From assembly GCF_002814095.1 (NCBI RefSeq), contig NZ_CP021913.1, positions 1,798,001 to 1,862,000 of the forward strand: DNA of 64,000 nt, written 5' to 3'. A program made the position numbers and the translations under genes. Shown here piece by piece: positions 26,284 through 34,381 of this stretch (position 1 is the first letter of the stretch; each line of letters opens with the position of its first letter). The notes beneath the pieces are model-generated. The model was not told where the DNA came from. It saw only the letters and a list, made by a program, of their open reading frames with translations, and did no database searches. Source of the stretch: Sagittula sp. P11. GTDB lineage: Bacteria; Pseudomonadota; Alphaproteobacteria; Rhodobacterales; Rhodobacteraceae.

Positions 26284-27087
26284 ATGGACCCGCTCAAACC
26301 CTTGATCGACAACCTGAACGCCGAAGGACGGCCGCGCATCTGGTCGCTTGTGATCACGGTGTTCGGCGACAGCGTGCAGCATCGCGGTGGCCGGATCGCC
26401 ACCGCCCGGCTGAGCCGCCTGCTGGGCCGGATCGGGGTGGAAACGGGCGCGGTCCGGACCGCCCTCTCGCGCCTTTCGCAGGACGGCTGGGTCGAAGGGA
26501 AACGCAGCGGACGCACCAGCAGTTACACCCTGACGGACCGCGGCCTGCAGGAGTTCGGCCCCGCCACCGCCCGGATCTATGCGCCGCCCCGGCAGCGCCC
26601 GGTGGGCGAATGGGTCTTCGACTGGCCCGGCGTGGAGGGTGCGTTGCGGCTGGGACAGGGCAGCCTGCGCCCCGCCCCCGTGACCGACACGCCCGGCGGA
26701 CTGAGGATGACCGGCGCATTGACCGGCGATGCCGGAGCGCAGGTGCGCGCGTCGCTGGACCCTGACCATGCCGTTGCGCTGGAACGGATGGCCCAGGATC
26801 TGACGGCGCTATCCGGGATCGACGCCAGCCCCCTGGATGCGGCGGCGGCACGGCTCTTGCAGGTGCACCGCTGGCGGCGGCTGGTGTTGCGCTGGCCCGA
26901 GGTTCCGGCAGAGCTGATGCCCGAGGACGCCGCCCCGCGCGACCTGCGGCGCGCCATGGCAGAGGCCTACAAGCATCTCGCCCCCGCAGCCGAGGCATGG
27001 CTCGACACCGCCGACGGCGAGATGCCGGCAATGCCCCCCGCCGGCCCGGATTTTTCTTTGCGCTTCGGCGGATTGCAAACCCCTTGA
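26284..27087 (+). CDS. paaX: PaaX-family transcriptional repressor
   Basis: A 267-residue regulator in the PaaX family, GntR-like repressors relieved by phenylacetyl-CoA. The N-terminal winged helix contains ARLSRLLGRIGVETGAVRTALSRLSQDGWVEGKRSGRTSSYTLT, quoted here only as landmarks GAVRTALSRLSQDGW and GRTSSYTLTDRG; the C-terminal domain has LLQVHRWRRLVLRWPEVP, a family hallmark. It follows paaZ by 43 bases on the same strand with a run of Gs as ribosome site. Having both a PaaX and a TetR regulator in one cluster is unusual enough to note. Confidence 0.9.
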   Translation: MDPLKPLIDNLNAEGRPRIWSLVITVFGDSVQHRGGRIATARLSRLLGRIGVETGAVRTALSRLSQDGWVEGKRSGRTSSYTLTDRGLQEFGPATARIYAPPRQRPVGEWVFDWPGVEGALRLGQGSLRPAPVTDTPGGLRMTGALTGDAGAQVRASLDPDHAVALERMAQDLTALSGIDASPLDAAAARLLQVHRWRRLVLRWPEVPAELMPEDAAPRDLRRAMAEAYKHLAPAAEAWLDTADGEMPAMPPAGPDFSLRFGGLQTP

Positions 27088-27112
27088 TTTGCCGCCGCGA
27101 AGGCGCAACTCT
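27084..27112 (+). promoter_or_regulatory. possible promoter giving a leaderless DUF2794 mRNA
   Basis: TTGATT (27084-27089), 17 bases, then AACTCT (27107-27112). The ATG at 27119 is where transcription would start, so the message would have no leader. The -35 overlaps the paaX stop codon. Confidence 0.3.
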
Positions 27113-27118
27113 TTGGGT

Positions 27119-27460
27119 ATGAACAGCTTGACCCCTTTCCCCGACCGTGGGGGCGCCAACGAGGTGGTGGCCTTCCAGCGCGCGGAGCTGAACATCATCC
27201 TCTCGCTTTACGGCCGCATGGTCGCCGCCGGTGAATGGCGCGACTACGGCATATCGTCGTTGCGGGACGTGGCCATCTTCTCGGTCTTCCGGCGCACGGC
27301 GGAGCACCCGCTTTACTGCATCGAAAAGCGTCCCAAGCTGCGCAGCAAGCAGGGCGAATACGCGGTGATCGGGATGGAGGGGCAGATCCTCAAGCGCGGG
27401 CACGACCTGAAGACCGTGCTGCGCGTGCTGGAACGAAAGCTGATCCGCGCCGTGGAATGA
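27119..27460 (+). CDS. DUF2794 family protein
   Basis: A 113-residue protein of the alphaproteobacterial DUF2794 family, function unknown. Recognisable family sequence: VVAFQRAELNIILSLYGRMVAAGEWRDY, seen here in the pieces FQRAELNIILSLYGRMV and EWRDYGI, then AIFSVFRRTAEHPLYCIEKRP and GQILKRGHDLKTVLRVLERKLI. No ribosome binding site lies before the ATG, which fits a leaderless message. It stands alone between paaX and the convergent ureohydrolase gene. Confidence 0.85.
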   Translation: MNSLTPFPDRGGANEVVAFQRAELNIILSLYGRMVAAGEWRDYGISSLRDVAIFSVFRRTAEHPLYCIEKRPKLRSKQGEYAVIGMEGQILKRGHDLKTVLRVLERKLIRAVE

Positions 27461-27491
27461 CCCCGGCGCGGCCTTGGCCGCAGTGGTTGTT

Positions 27492-28454
27492 TCAGGCGGT
27501 CCGCGCCAGCATCGAGCAGAGCAACTCGAACATGATCGACACGCCGAGGAAGGCGGTCGCCCCCGACTGGTCGAAGGGCGGCGAGACCTCCACCAGGTCG
27601 GCGCCCACGATGTTTACCCCTGCGAGTTCCCGGCAGACACGGAGCGCCTCGAAGCTGTTCGGGCCGCCCACCTCGGGCGTGCCGGTGCCGGGTGCGAAGG
27701 TCGGGTCGACGAAGTCGATGTCGTAGCTGACGTAGGTCGCCCCATCGCCCACGATATCGCGCGCCTCCTGCATCACGTCCGGGATGCCCCGGTCGAAGAA
27801 CTCCTCGATCTCGACAATGCGGATTCCCTCGGCCCTGGCGAAATCGCGGTCCTCGGCATCGTACATCGTGCCCCGGATGCCGATCTGGATGACACGTTTC
27901 GGGTCCAGCAGCCCCTCTTCCACGGCGCGGCGGAACGGGGTGCCGTGGGTATACATCGTGCCGCCGAAATAGCTGTGGAACAGGTCGGTGTGGCTGTCGA
28001 AATGGATCATGCCCAGCGGACCGCTGCGGGCCAGCGCGCGCAGGACCGGCAGGGAGGTCAGGTGGTCGCCGCCCGCCGTCAGGGGCCGGATGTTCGCCGC
28101 GACAAGCGTGTCGAAGAAGGCGGTGATCCGCGCCATGCTGTCCTGGATGTCGGCAGGGTTCGGTCCCACGTCCCCCAGATCCGCGCAGTTCACCGTCTCG
28201 AACGGACGCTGGCCTGTGACCTGGTGCTGCGCCCGGATCATGGTGGAGGCGTCGCGCAGCTGGCGCGGGCCATGGCGCGGGCCGGGACGATTGGTGGTGC
28301 CGCTGTCCCACGGCACGCCGACGATGCCTACGTCGACCTCGGCAAAGCGGGGATGCTCCGGACCGACATGGGGCAGCCGCATGAAGGTCGGCACACCGGC
28401 AAACCGCGGCAGGTCAAAGCCGGACACAGGGTGGAAGAACGAATCGGACGTCAT
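27492..28454 (-). CDS. speB: agmatinase-like ureohydrolase
   Basis: A 320-residue member of the arginase/agmatinase family. Metal-binding motifs are present in order: LTAGGDHLTSLP, MIHFDSHTDLFHSYFGG (DSHTD in place of the usual DAHxD; Asp and His ligands kept) and VSYDIDFVDPTFAPGTGTPEVGG. The segment GVPWDSGTTNRPGPRHGPRQLRD near the start is typical of agmatinase and guanidinobutyrase. Removal of urea from agmatine to give putrescine is the usual reaction, but guanidino acids are also substrates in this family, so the symbol is tentative. ATG 28454 has AAAGG upstream. Confidence 0.85.
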   Translation of the reverse strand: MTSDSFFHPVSGFDLPRFAGVPTFMRLPHVGPEHPRFAEVDVGIVGVPWDSGTTNRPGPRHGPRQLRDASTMIRAQHQVTGQRPFETVNCADLGDVGPNPADIQDSMARITAFFDTLVAANIRPLTAGGDHLTSLPVLRALARSGPLGMIHFDSHTDLFHSYFGGTMYTHGTPFRRAVEEGLLDPKRVIQIGIRGTMYDAEDRDFARAEGIRIVEIEEFFDRGIPDVMQEARDIVGDGATYVSYDIDFVDPTFAPGTGTPEVGGPNSFEALRVCRELAGVNIVGADLVEVSPPFDQSGATAFLGVSIMFELLCSMLARTA

Positions 28455-28513
28455 GGGCAACCTTTCTTGCGGGCAGGGGCATCTCGCCCGCTGCGTCTTG
28501 TGACGGCGCGGCC

Positions 28514-29407
28514 TCAGACCAGCCGGGCGTGACGGGTGACGGGACCGTCGCCCTGTGCCTCGATCCGGGCGACGGCCTCGGCGATGGGCTCATGGGCGGT
28601 GGCCATGTGGTGGGCATTGGCGTGCAGCAGCGTTTCGGGATCGGAGACCCACGCCACATGGCCCTTCCAGAACATCAGATCGCCCCGCTGCGGCGGCGTG
28701 CCGGGCGGCAAGGTCTCTCCCAGTTCGCGGGCCTGCATGTCGCTGTCGCCGGGACACGGGATGTTGCACATCCGGCAGCCCATCTGCACCAGCCCGGAAC
28801 AGTCGATCCCGAAGGCGGAATTGCCCCCCCAGAGGTAGGGCGTCCCGATCAGCCGCTCGGACACCGCGACCGGGTCGCTCTCGTACTGGCCGACGGGCAC
28901 CATCTGCGTGCCCCTGACCCAGCGGTTCACACCGACGTGCGGCGTATAGATCTGAGTGTTGAACCAGTTGTCCTCACGTTCCGTTGCGCGGACGAGAGAG
29001 CCCATCGACAGAACGATCGGCGTGCCCGGCTGCTTGACGTCGCGGCTTTCGATCCCGATGGCGCGTGCGGCAGAGACGCGATGCGTGGCCGGCGACTGGA
29101 CAGCCCGGAGGTAGGAGCGGGAGATGTAGCCGACGTAGCCATCCGCCTCGGCAAAACCGAAGGCGTATTCGCTGTAGGTTTCACCGTGGGCTATGCGTTC
29201 GACGTCCAATACGCGGAAAAGCTCCCCGGTCAGAAGCTGGCGCTCCCGCTTGCCGCCGGGCGCGTTCAGCAGGTCGGCGGGACCCGGCCTGTTGATGGAG
29301 TGAAGCTCGCCCTCCGTGAAGGCGGTCGCCTTGACCTGACCTTCGAGCGAGACATGCGCCACCCGGCCGTTGGACCGGAGCAGGCGGCGGTCGGTGGGGG
29401 CGCTCAC
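28514..29407 (-). CDS. NlpC/P60 family cysteine peptidase with SH3-like domains
   Basis: A 297-residue protein starting at GTG 29407. The N-terminal part (about 1-165) looks like bacterial SH3-type modules (GYVGYISRSYL, PGTPIVLSMGSLV). The catalytic NlpC/P60 domain follows: GTPYLWGGNSAFGIDCSGLVQ with Cys203, GHVAWVSDPETLLHANAHH with two histidines. Family members cut gamma-D-glutamyl-meso-diaminopimelate bonds in peptidoglycan peptides. No signal peptide is seen, so it may act on recycled cytoplasmic muropeptides. Its GTGA start overlaps the stop of the aminopeptidase gene, so the pair is translationally coupled. Confidence 0.9.
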   Translation of the reverse strand: MSAPTDRRLLRSNGRVAHVSLEGQVKATAFTEGELHSINRPGPADLLNAPGGKRERQLLTGELFRVLDVERIAHGETYSEYAFGFAEADGYVGYISRSYLRAVQSPATHRVSAARAIGIESRDVKQPGTPIVLSMGSLVRATEREDNWFNTQIYTPHVGVNRWVRGTQMVPVGQYESDPVAVSERLIGTPYLWGGNSAFGIDCSGLVQMGCRMCNIPCPGDSDMQARELGETLPPGTPPQRGDLMFWKGHVAWVSDPETLLHANAHHMATAHEPIAEAVARIEAQGDGPVTRHARLV

Positions 29408-30783
29408 AGCCCCAGGACCTTCGGCAGCGCGGAAAGGATGGCGCGCGGCCCCTGCCCCAGGCCGCCCTTGGCACGCCCCGGCGCGGCAGAGGGCTGCCAG
29501 CTGTAGATGTCGAAATGGGCGTAACGCTGCGCGCCTTCGGTGAACCGGCGCAGGAATAGCGCCGCGGTGATGGATCCCGCGAACCCGCCTGACGGCGCGT
29601 TGTCCAGATCGGCGATGTCCGGCTCGATCATCGTCTCGTAGGGCGTGTGGAACGGCATCCGCCAGACAGGGTCCGCCGCACCGACCGCCGCTTCGGTCAA
29701 CGCCTGCACGAAGGGTTCGTCGTCGCAGTAGAACGGCGCGAGGTCAGGGCCGACGGCCACCCGCGCGGCGCCGGTCAGGGTCGCCATGGAGAGCATCAGG
29801 TCCGGGCTTTCCTCGGCCCCCAGCGCCAGCGCATCCGCCAGCACCAGTCGCCCCTCGGCATCGGTGTTGTTTATCTCGACCGTCTTGCCCAGGCGCGAGG
29901 TCAGCACGTCGCCGGGCCGGAAACTGGGGGCGGAGACGGAGTTCTCGACCGCCGGGATCAGCAGGCGCAACTGCACCTTCAATCCCAGAGCCATGATCAT
30001 CTGCGCCAGACCGATGGTGTTGGCCGCACCGCCCATGTCCTTCTTCATCAGGCCCATGGAGGCGCCGGGCTTCAGGTTCAGGCCTCCGGTGTCGAAGCAG
30101 ACTCCCTTGCCGACCAGCGTCAGTTTCGGACCCGCATCGCCCCAGCGGATGTCGATCAGCCGCGGTGCCTGGACGCTGGCCCGGCCAACCGCGTGGATCA
30201 TCGGGAAGTTCTGCTCCAGCAGCGCGTCGCCGGTCGTGACCTCTATGGATGCGCCGAAGCGGTCGGCAAGGTCGCGGGCGGCCTGCTCAAGCGCCTCCGG
30301 CCCCATGTCGGAGGCGGGCGTGTTCACGAGGTCGCGGGTCAGGTACTCGGCCTCGGCCAGCGTCTCGACGCGGTCCGCGTCGACACCTTCCGGCGCAACA
30401 AGGTGCCGGTCGGCGGGCGTGGCGGTCTTGTAGCGGTCGAAGCGGTAGGCGGACAGCAGCCAGCCCAACGCCTCCGTCTCCGGACTGTCGAGCGTGCCGC
30501 TCGCGATCCGGTAGGCGCCGGGTGCCAGCTGCGGGATCGCCCCCGCCAGCGGGAAGCGGTGCCGTGCCCGCTGCGCCGCCGTGCCGTACCCGGCCAGCGC
30601 CATGGCGGGTGCACCGTCTTCGCCCGGAACCATCAGGGCACTGCCCAACGCCCCGGTGAAGCCGCTGGCGCCGACCCAGGCCGCAACCCGGTCCGGCTGC
30701 GACCCGGTCCAGCCGTCGAGGCTGTCCGGCTCGACGATGTGCAGCGGAAGGGCGTCGGAACTGGTGGCGAAACGGGGGGACAT
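29404..30783 (-). CDS. M17 leucyl aminopeptidase family protein
   Basis: A 459-residue cytosolic metallopeptidase. The two-metal active site is visible: LVGKGVCFDTGGLNLKP, MGLMKKDMGGAANTIGLAQ and NNTDAEGRLVLADALAL, with Lys, Asp, Asp, Asp and Glu ligands and the Arg of the EGR motif. The N-terminal domain is shorter than in E. coli PepA, as in the PepB-like group common in this order. Coupling with an NlpC/P60 gene suggests that both handle peptide turnover, perhaps of cell-wall peptides. Confidence 0.92.
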   Translation of the reverse strand: MSPRFATSSDALPLHIVEPDSLDGWTGSQPDRVAAWVGASGFTGALGSALMVPGEDGAPAMALAGYGTAAQRARHRFPLAGAIPQLAPGAYRIASGTLDSPETEALGWLLSAYRFDRYKTATPADRHLVAPEGVDADRVETLAEAEYLTRDLVNTPASDMGPEALEQAARDLADRFGASIEVTTGDALLEQNFPMIHAVGRASVQAPRLIDIRWGDAGPKLTLVGKGVCFDTGGLNLKPGASMGLMKKDMGGAANTIGLAQMIMALGLKVQLRLLIPAVENSVSAPSFRPGDVLTSRLGKTVEINNTDAEGRLVLADALALGAEESPDLMLSMATLTGAARVAVGPDLAPFYCDDEPFVQALTEAAVGAADPVWRMPFHTPYETMIEPDIADLDNAPSGGFAGSITAALFLRRFTEGAQRYAHFDIYSWQPSAAPGRAKGGLGQGPRAILSALPKVLGL

Positions 30784-30874
30784 GGGAGCTCCTGTCGAGG
30801 GGGTCGTCGGGAGCCAAGACTAGTGACGGGGACGGGGTCTGCAAGCGGGATTCAGGGCGTGGGCGGAGGCAGGC

Positions 30875-31255
30875 TCAGATCGAGAACTCGTTGATGTCCC
30901 AAAGCTGCGTCAGTGACCGTTCCCCGGTCCTTGCCAGCCGGGCAAGGGTTGCGGCCTCGGCCACGATGTCGCCGAACTCGATGCAGGTCATCACGTCATG
31001 CGCCACCCGGCTGAGCGAAGTCATCCCGATCTGCTGGGCAATCGCCGACAGCGAGCGCAACGTCTTGTGCATGTCCTGGCGGGGCCCGGAAACGGCCATG
31101 TCCTGGACCTGGCACAGCCTTTGCGCCAGTTCCTCCATCGCGCGGCAAATCACGTCCTCGGCCTGATGCAGCCCAAGATCCGTACAGAGGGTCCTGATCT
31201 GCGCCGGGTCCATGTCCGGGTATTCCACCGGCGACAGGTATGTCACCTGTTTCAC
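30875..31255 (-). CDS. hypothetical helical protein
   Basis: A 126-residue protein with no signal peptide or membrane helix and an almost entirely helical pattern. It contains LSAIAQQIGMTSLSRVAHDVMTCIEFGD, quoted for orientation as GMTSLSRVAHDVMTCIEFGD, which has the His-in-helix look of a phosphotransfer (Hpt) domain but lacks the usual HxLKG motif. Function unknown. GC-rich codon use matches neighbours, so it is a core-type gene. It is separated from the aminopeptidase gene by 91 bases. Confidence 0.6.
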   Translation of the reverse strand: MKQVTYLSPVEYPDMDPAQIRTLCTDLGLHQAEDVICRAMEELAQRLCQVQDMAVSGPRQDMHKTLRSLSAIAQQIGMTSLSRVAHDVMTCIEFGDIVAEAATLARLARTGERSLTQLWDINEFSI

Positions 31256-31404
31256 GTCTCACCCCATTCCTAGGCCCCCACAGCCAAGGCCAAAATGACC
31301 CGCGACCCTTCCCAAAAGGTTATTCCCCAAGGCTGTTTTCCCTCGCATTTCCCTAGAATTCTGCCTAGTCCATTGGGGAAACGGACGATGCGACGGAGAG
31401 GGAC

Positions 31405-32046
31405 ATGGAATTCACGCGCCCGCTGCCCGCGTACCTTGTGACGCGGTACCACGGTTGGAAAGCGACGACCTATGCGGAGAACCACGCCTGGTACAGACGT
31501 CTCGCGGACGAGGGCCAGCGCCCCCGCGCGATGGTGATCTCCTGCTGCGATTCGCGGGTGCACGTGACGTCGATCTTCGGCGCCGACCAGGGCGAATTCT
31601 TCATCCACCGCAACATCGCCAACCTCGTCCCGACATACGAGCCGGACGGCAACCACCACGGCACCTCGGCCGCGGTGGAATACGCGGTCACGGCGCTCAA
31701 GGTCGCGCATGTGATCGTGCTGGGCCATTCGAACTGCGGCGGCGTTCAGGGCTGCCTCGACATGTGCCAGGGCCGCGCGCCTGAGCTGGAGGAGACCTCG
31801 TCCTTCGTCGGGCGCTGGATGGACATCCTCAAGCCGGGTTTCGAGGCGGTGAAGGACGATCCCGACATGCCCCGCGCGCTCGAGCACGAGGCGGTGCGCG
31901 TGTCGCTGAGAAACCTGATGACCTTCCCCTTCGTGAAGGAGGCGGTCGAAAAGGGCACGCTGTCGCTGCACGGTCTCTGGACCGACATCGGCGAGGGCGG
32001 CCTGATGCACATCGACCGCAAGAGCGGCCAGTTCACCGTGGTCTGA
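31405..32046 (+). CDS. beta-class carbonic anhydrase
   Basis: A 213-residue beta-carbonic anhydrase that interconverts carbon dioxide and bicarbonate. Zinc ligands and the dyad are all there: SCCDSRVHV (Cys48, Asp49, Arg51) and VLGHSNCGGVQG (His108, Cys111); EFFIHRNIANLVP follows the first set as usual. The length is typical. It is a single gene with its own upstream region, 149 bases from the divergent hypothetical. Confidence 0.95.
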   Translation: MEFTRPLPAYLVTRYHGWKATTYAENHAWYRRLADEGQRPRAMVISCCDSRVHVTSIFGADQGEFFIHRNIANLVPTYEPDGNHHGTSAAVEYAVTALKVAHVIVLGHSNCGGVQGCLDMCQGRAPELEETSSFVGRWMDILKPGFEAVKDDPDMPRALEHEAVRVSLRNLMTFPFVKEAVEKGTLSLHGLWTDIGEGGLMHIDRKSGQFTVV

Positions 32047-32080
32047 ACTTCGGGGGGCGCCTGCGAACGGCAGCGCGCCC

Positions 32081-32428
32081 TCAGTTCATCGCGCGGCGCA
32101 ATTCCCCCGAATGACCGCCGCGGTGCGCCTTCACGCAGGGCCGCCCGATCCGGGCCGCGATGCGCGCCATCGGGATGCCGAGATCGGTGCCCGTGCACAG
32201 CCCTTCGCCGTGGTCGTTCAGCACGACGAGATGCCCCTCGCGGAACGTGAGGCTGTAGCCCTTGACCGCCAGTCTTTCGGAGATCTCGGCCCAACTGTCC
32301 GATTGTTCGAGGATGGGGGATAGAAAAAGGCGCAGCATCGCGCGCGTTTCGCAGTCGAGAGGAGCGGGAAGTCCCGGCAATTTCTGGGCATCCTGCCACC
32401 CGGCCTGCGCGTCCGGTTGGTGTTGCAT
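32081..32428 (-). CDS. hypothetical protein
   Basis: A 115-residue soluble protein starting at ATG 32428 with GGAG ten bases upstream. The second half reads ISERLAVKGYSLTFREGHLVV then GEGLCTGTDLGIPMARIAARIGRP, a pattern that recalls the small domain seen at the end of some relaxase and plasmid proteins (a strand pair, then a helical DLGxP...R(I/L)GRP segment). That resemblance is from memory and gives no function. It converges on the carbonic anhydrase gene. Confidence 0.6.
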   Translation of the reverse strand: MQHQPDAQAGWQDAQKLPGLPAPLDCETRAMLRLFLSPILEQSDSWAEISERLAVKGYSLTFREGHLVVLNDHGEGLCTGTDLGIPMARIAARIGRPCVKAHRGGHSGELRRAMN

Positions 32429-33021
32429 TGAAAGTGCTCCTTGCCTGTCCGGAAACGCTGGAACCCAAATGCGTCGAAATTGTGGCGAACCGGCTGCCTC
32501 TTGTGGCGCATTGGCATCAAGTTGGAAACTGTCGCTTAATTGGCCACAGAACTGCGGCGCCACGGGCAACAATGCGCTGATGACCGTTGTCGGTCGCTCT
32601 TCATGTCCGGTTGTGGGACGCAGTCGCTGCGGCCCGCCGTCAGAGAGAGAGATGAGAGAGACGGTTGGCAAGCCGCAGCGCGAACAGGGCGGGCGCAGGG
32701 CGCCCCTTAGTCACGCGGGGCGCTTGCCCGCATCGGCGATGTCGCGAGAAAGGGACCTTGGGCTGCCTCCGGAGAGAGAGGAGAGAGGCGGGCCGCGTAC
32801 TTCGGTCGGTTGCCGTTCTGGCAAGGCATCTCATCGCGTGCAGACAATGTATACCATTGTCGACGAACTCCGCCTATCGCCGGTTGGGCTAGCTGGCGGG
32901 GCGTCCGGTTAGCACTTCGATACAATTGGACAGGAGTTGCGTGGCAGAGGCACCTGAAGGTTGCAGTGCCTTGCGGACGGTTAACCCTTGGCCTTCACTT
33001 GCGATCCCAAGATACAGAAAC
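32429..33021. other. long non-coding stretch with structured sequence
   Basis: About 590 bases without a convincing gene. Two purine-only GA tracts (32641-32661 and 32770-32788) flank a stable two-part hairpin: GCGGGC (32689-32694) pairs with GCCCGC (32726-32731), and GCGCCCC (32700-32706) with GGGGCGC (32717-32723), loop TTAGTCACGC. A palindrome at 32843-32861 lies to the right. Short readings across the region are low-complexity and lack starts. A small RNA is a reasonable guess. Confidence 0.45.
32843..32861. promoter_or_regulatory. perfect 7+5+7 inverted repeat, GntR-like operator candidate
   Basis: GACAATG, five bases TATAC, then CATTGTC. The GTATAC centre resembles operators of FadR/FCD-type GntR repressors. 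No regulator is nearby and the regulated transcript is not obvious; the nearest downstream gene on the minus strand is 415 bases away. Confidence 0.35.
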
Positions 33022-33050
33022 GGCGCGCGACCAAGGGCAGGTCGCGCGCC
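33022..33050 (-). terminator. asd terminator
   Basis: An eleven-base-pair GC stem (GGCGCGCGACC / GGTCGCGCGCC) with a seven-base loop follows asd by 29 bases; on the minus strand it is followed by GTTTCTG, a weak T-run. Confidence 0.7.
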
Positions 33051-33079
33051 GCAAAGGGTCAGTCGATTCGGAAAGGCGG

Positions 33080-34102
33080 TCAGCCCTTCTTCAGGCACCG
33101 CTGGCCAAGAACCTCGGCGATCTGCACGGCGTTCAGCGCCGCGCCCTTCCGCAGGTTGTCCGAGACGCACCACAGGTTCAGACCGTTGTCGATGGTCGAG
33201 TCCTGCCGGATGCGGGAGATGAACGTGGCGAAGTCACCCACACATTCCTTCGGCGTGACGTAGCCGCCGTCCTCGCGCTTGTCGATCACCATGATACCGG
33301 GCGCCTCGCGCAGGATGTCGCGCGCCTCGTCCTCGTCGAGGAATTCCTCGAACTCGATGTTGATCGCCTCGGAGTGGCCGACGAAGACCGGCACGCGCAC
33401 GCAGGTCGCGGTCAGCTTGATGCTCGGATCGATGATCTTCTTCGTCTCCACGACCATCTTCCACTCTTCCTTGGTGGAGCCGTCTTCCATGAAGACATCG
33501 ATGTGCGGGATCACGTTGAAGGCGATCTCTTTCGGGTATTTCTTCGGCGGCACCTCGGACACCGGGTTGTAGACCGCCTTGGTCTGATCCCAGAGCTCGT
33601 CCATGCCTTCCTTGCCCGAGCCTGACACCGACTGGTAGGTCGACACCACGACGCGCTTGATCTTCGCGCGGTCGTGCAGCGGCTTCAGCGCGACGACCAT
33701 CTGCGCGGTCGAGCAGTTCGGGTTCGCGATGATGTTCTTCTTGGAATAGCCCATCACGGCGTCGGCGTTCACTTCCGGCACGATCAGCGGCACGTCCGGA
33801 TCGTAGCGGTAGAGCGACGAGTTGTCGATCACCACGCAGCCCGCCGCGGCGGCCTTCGGCGCGAATTCCTTGGTCGGGCCGGAGCCCACGGCGAACAGTG
33901 CGATATCCCAACCGGTGAAGTCGAACGTCGCGAGGTCCTGGGTCTTGAGTGTCCTGTCGCCAAAGCTGACTTCGGTCCCGAGTGACCGGCGCGAAGCCAG
34001 CACGGCGATCTCGTCGACGGGGAATTCCCGTTCGGCGAGGATGTTCAGCATTTCGCGGCCCACGTTGCCCGTGGCGCCCGCGACGACGATGCGGTAACCC
34101 AT
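33080..34102 (-). CDS. asd: aspartate-semialdehyde dehydrogenase
   Basis: A 340-residue enzyme making aspartate semialdehyde from aspartyl phosphate with NADPH, the branch point to lysine/diaminopimelate, threonine and methionine. Seen: NADP loop VAGATGNVGREML (7-19), the nucleophile in NPNCSTAQMVVALKPL (Cys130), TYQSVSGSGKEGM, and VPVFVGHSEAINIEFE with the catalytic His. The start was set at ATG 34102, where AGGAGGG lies seven bases upstream; longer readings add a non-conserved leader. The pathway partners dapD and dapE are 4-7 kb away. Confidence 0.96.
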   Translation of the reverse strand: MGYRIVVAGATGNVGREMLNILAEREFPVDEIAVLASRRSLGTEVSFGDRTLKTQDLATFDFTGWDIALFAVGSGPTKEFAPKAAAAGCVVIDNSSLYRYDPDVPLIVPEVNADAVMGYSKKNIIANPNCSTAQMVVALKPLHDRAKIKRVVVSTYQSVSGSGKEGMDELWDQTKAVYNPVSEVPPKKYPKEIAFNVIPHIDVFMEDGSTKEEWKMVVETKKIIDPSIKLTATCVRVPVFVGHSEAINIEFEEFLDEDEARDILREAPGIMVIDKREDGGYVTPKECVGDFATFISRIRQDSTIDNGLNLWCVSDNLRKGAALNAVQIAEVLGQRCLKKG

Positions 34103-34282
34103 TTGGCCCTCCTTAAAGGTCAGGGTCGCACGGGACCCCTGCCCCACACGACTGCTGGCGCGGTGCATACCGCAGGCAGCCCATGGGCGAAAGGCCGTAT
34201 ATTAACGCGTCCCCCGAACCGGGCGACATTCGGCGATATCCGCGTCGAATGCGGTGCCCACGACAATCGAAAGGCGAGCGGG

Positions 34283-34298
34283 TTAAACCCGCCTTAAC
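34283..34298 (+). promoter_or_regulatory. CtrA-type box upstream of the dehydratase gene
   Basis: TTAA, seven bases (ACCCGCC), then TTAAC gives the exact TTAA-N7-TTAAC spacing of CtrA binding sites in alphaproteobacteria. It lies 84 bases before the start at 34382, in a position suited to control of that gene. Confidence 0.5.
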
Positions 34299-34381
34299 CC
34301 GAGACATGCTTATCGTCCTGATGTTCCCGATGCGTACGCGAAGTACGGACGGGGCCCGCGAAGTGGGAGAGAGGTCTGGAC

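Noticed and set aside
32262-32912. A 216-codon plus-strand reading through the non-coding stretch
   Set aside because: It begins antisense to the hypothetical gene, has no ribosome site, and is Cys/Ser/Arg-rich without any motif.
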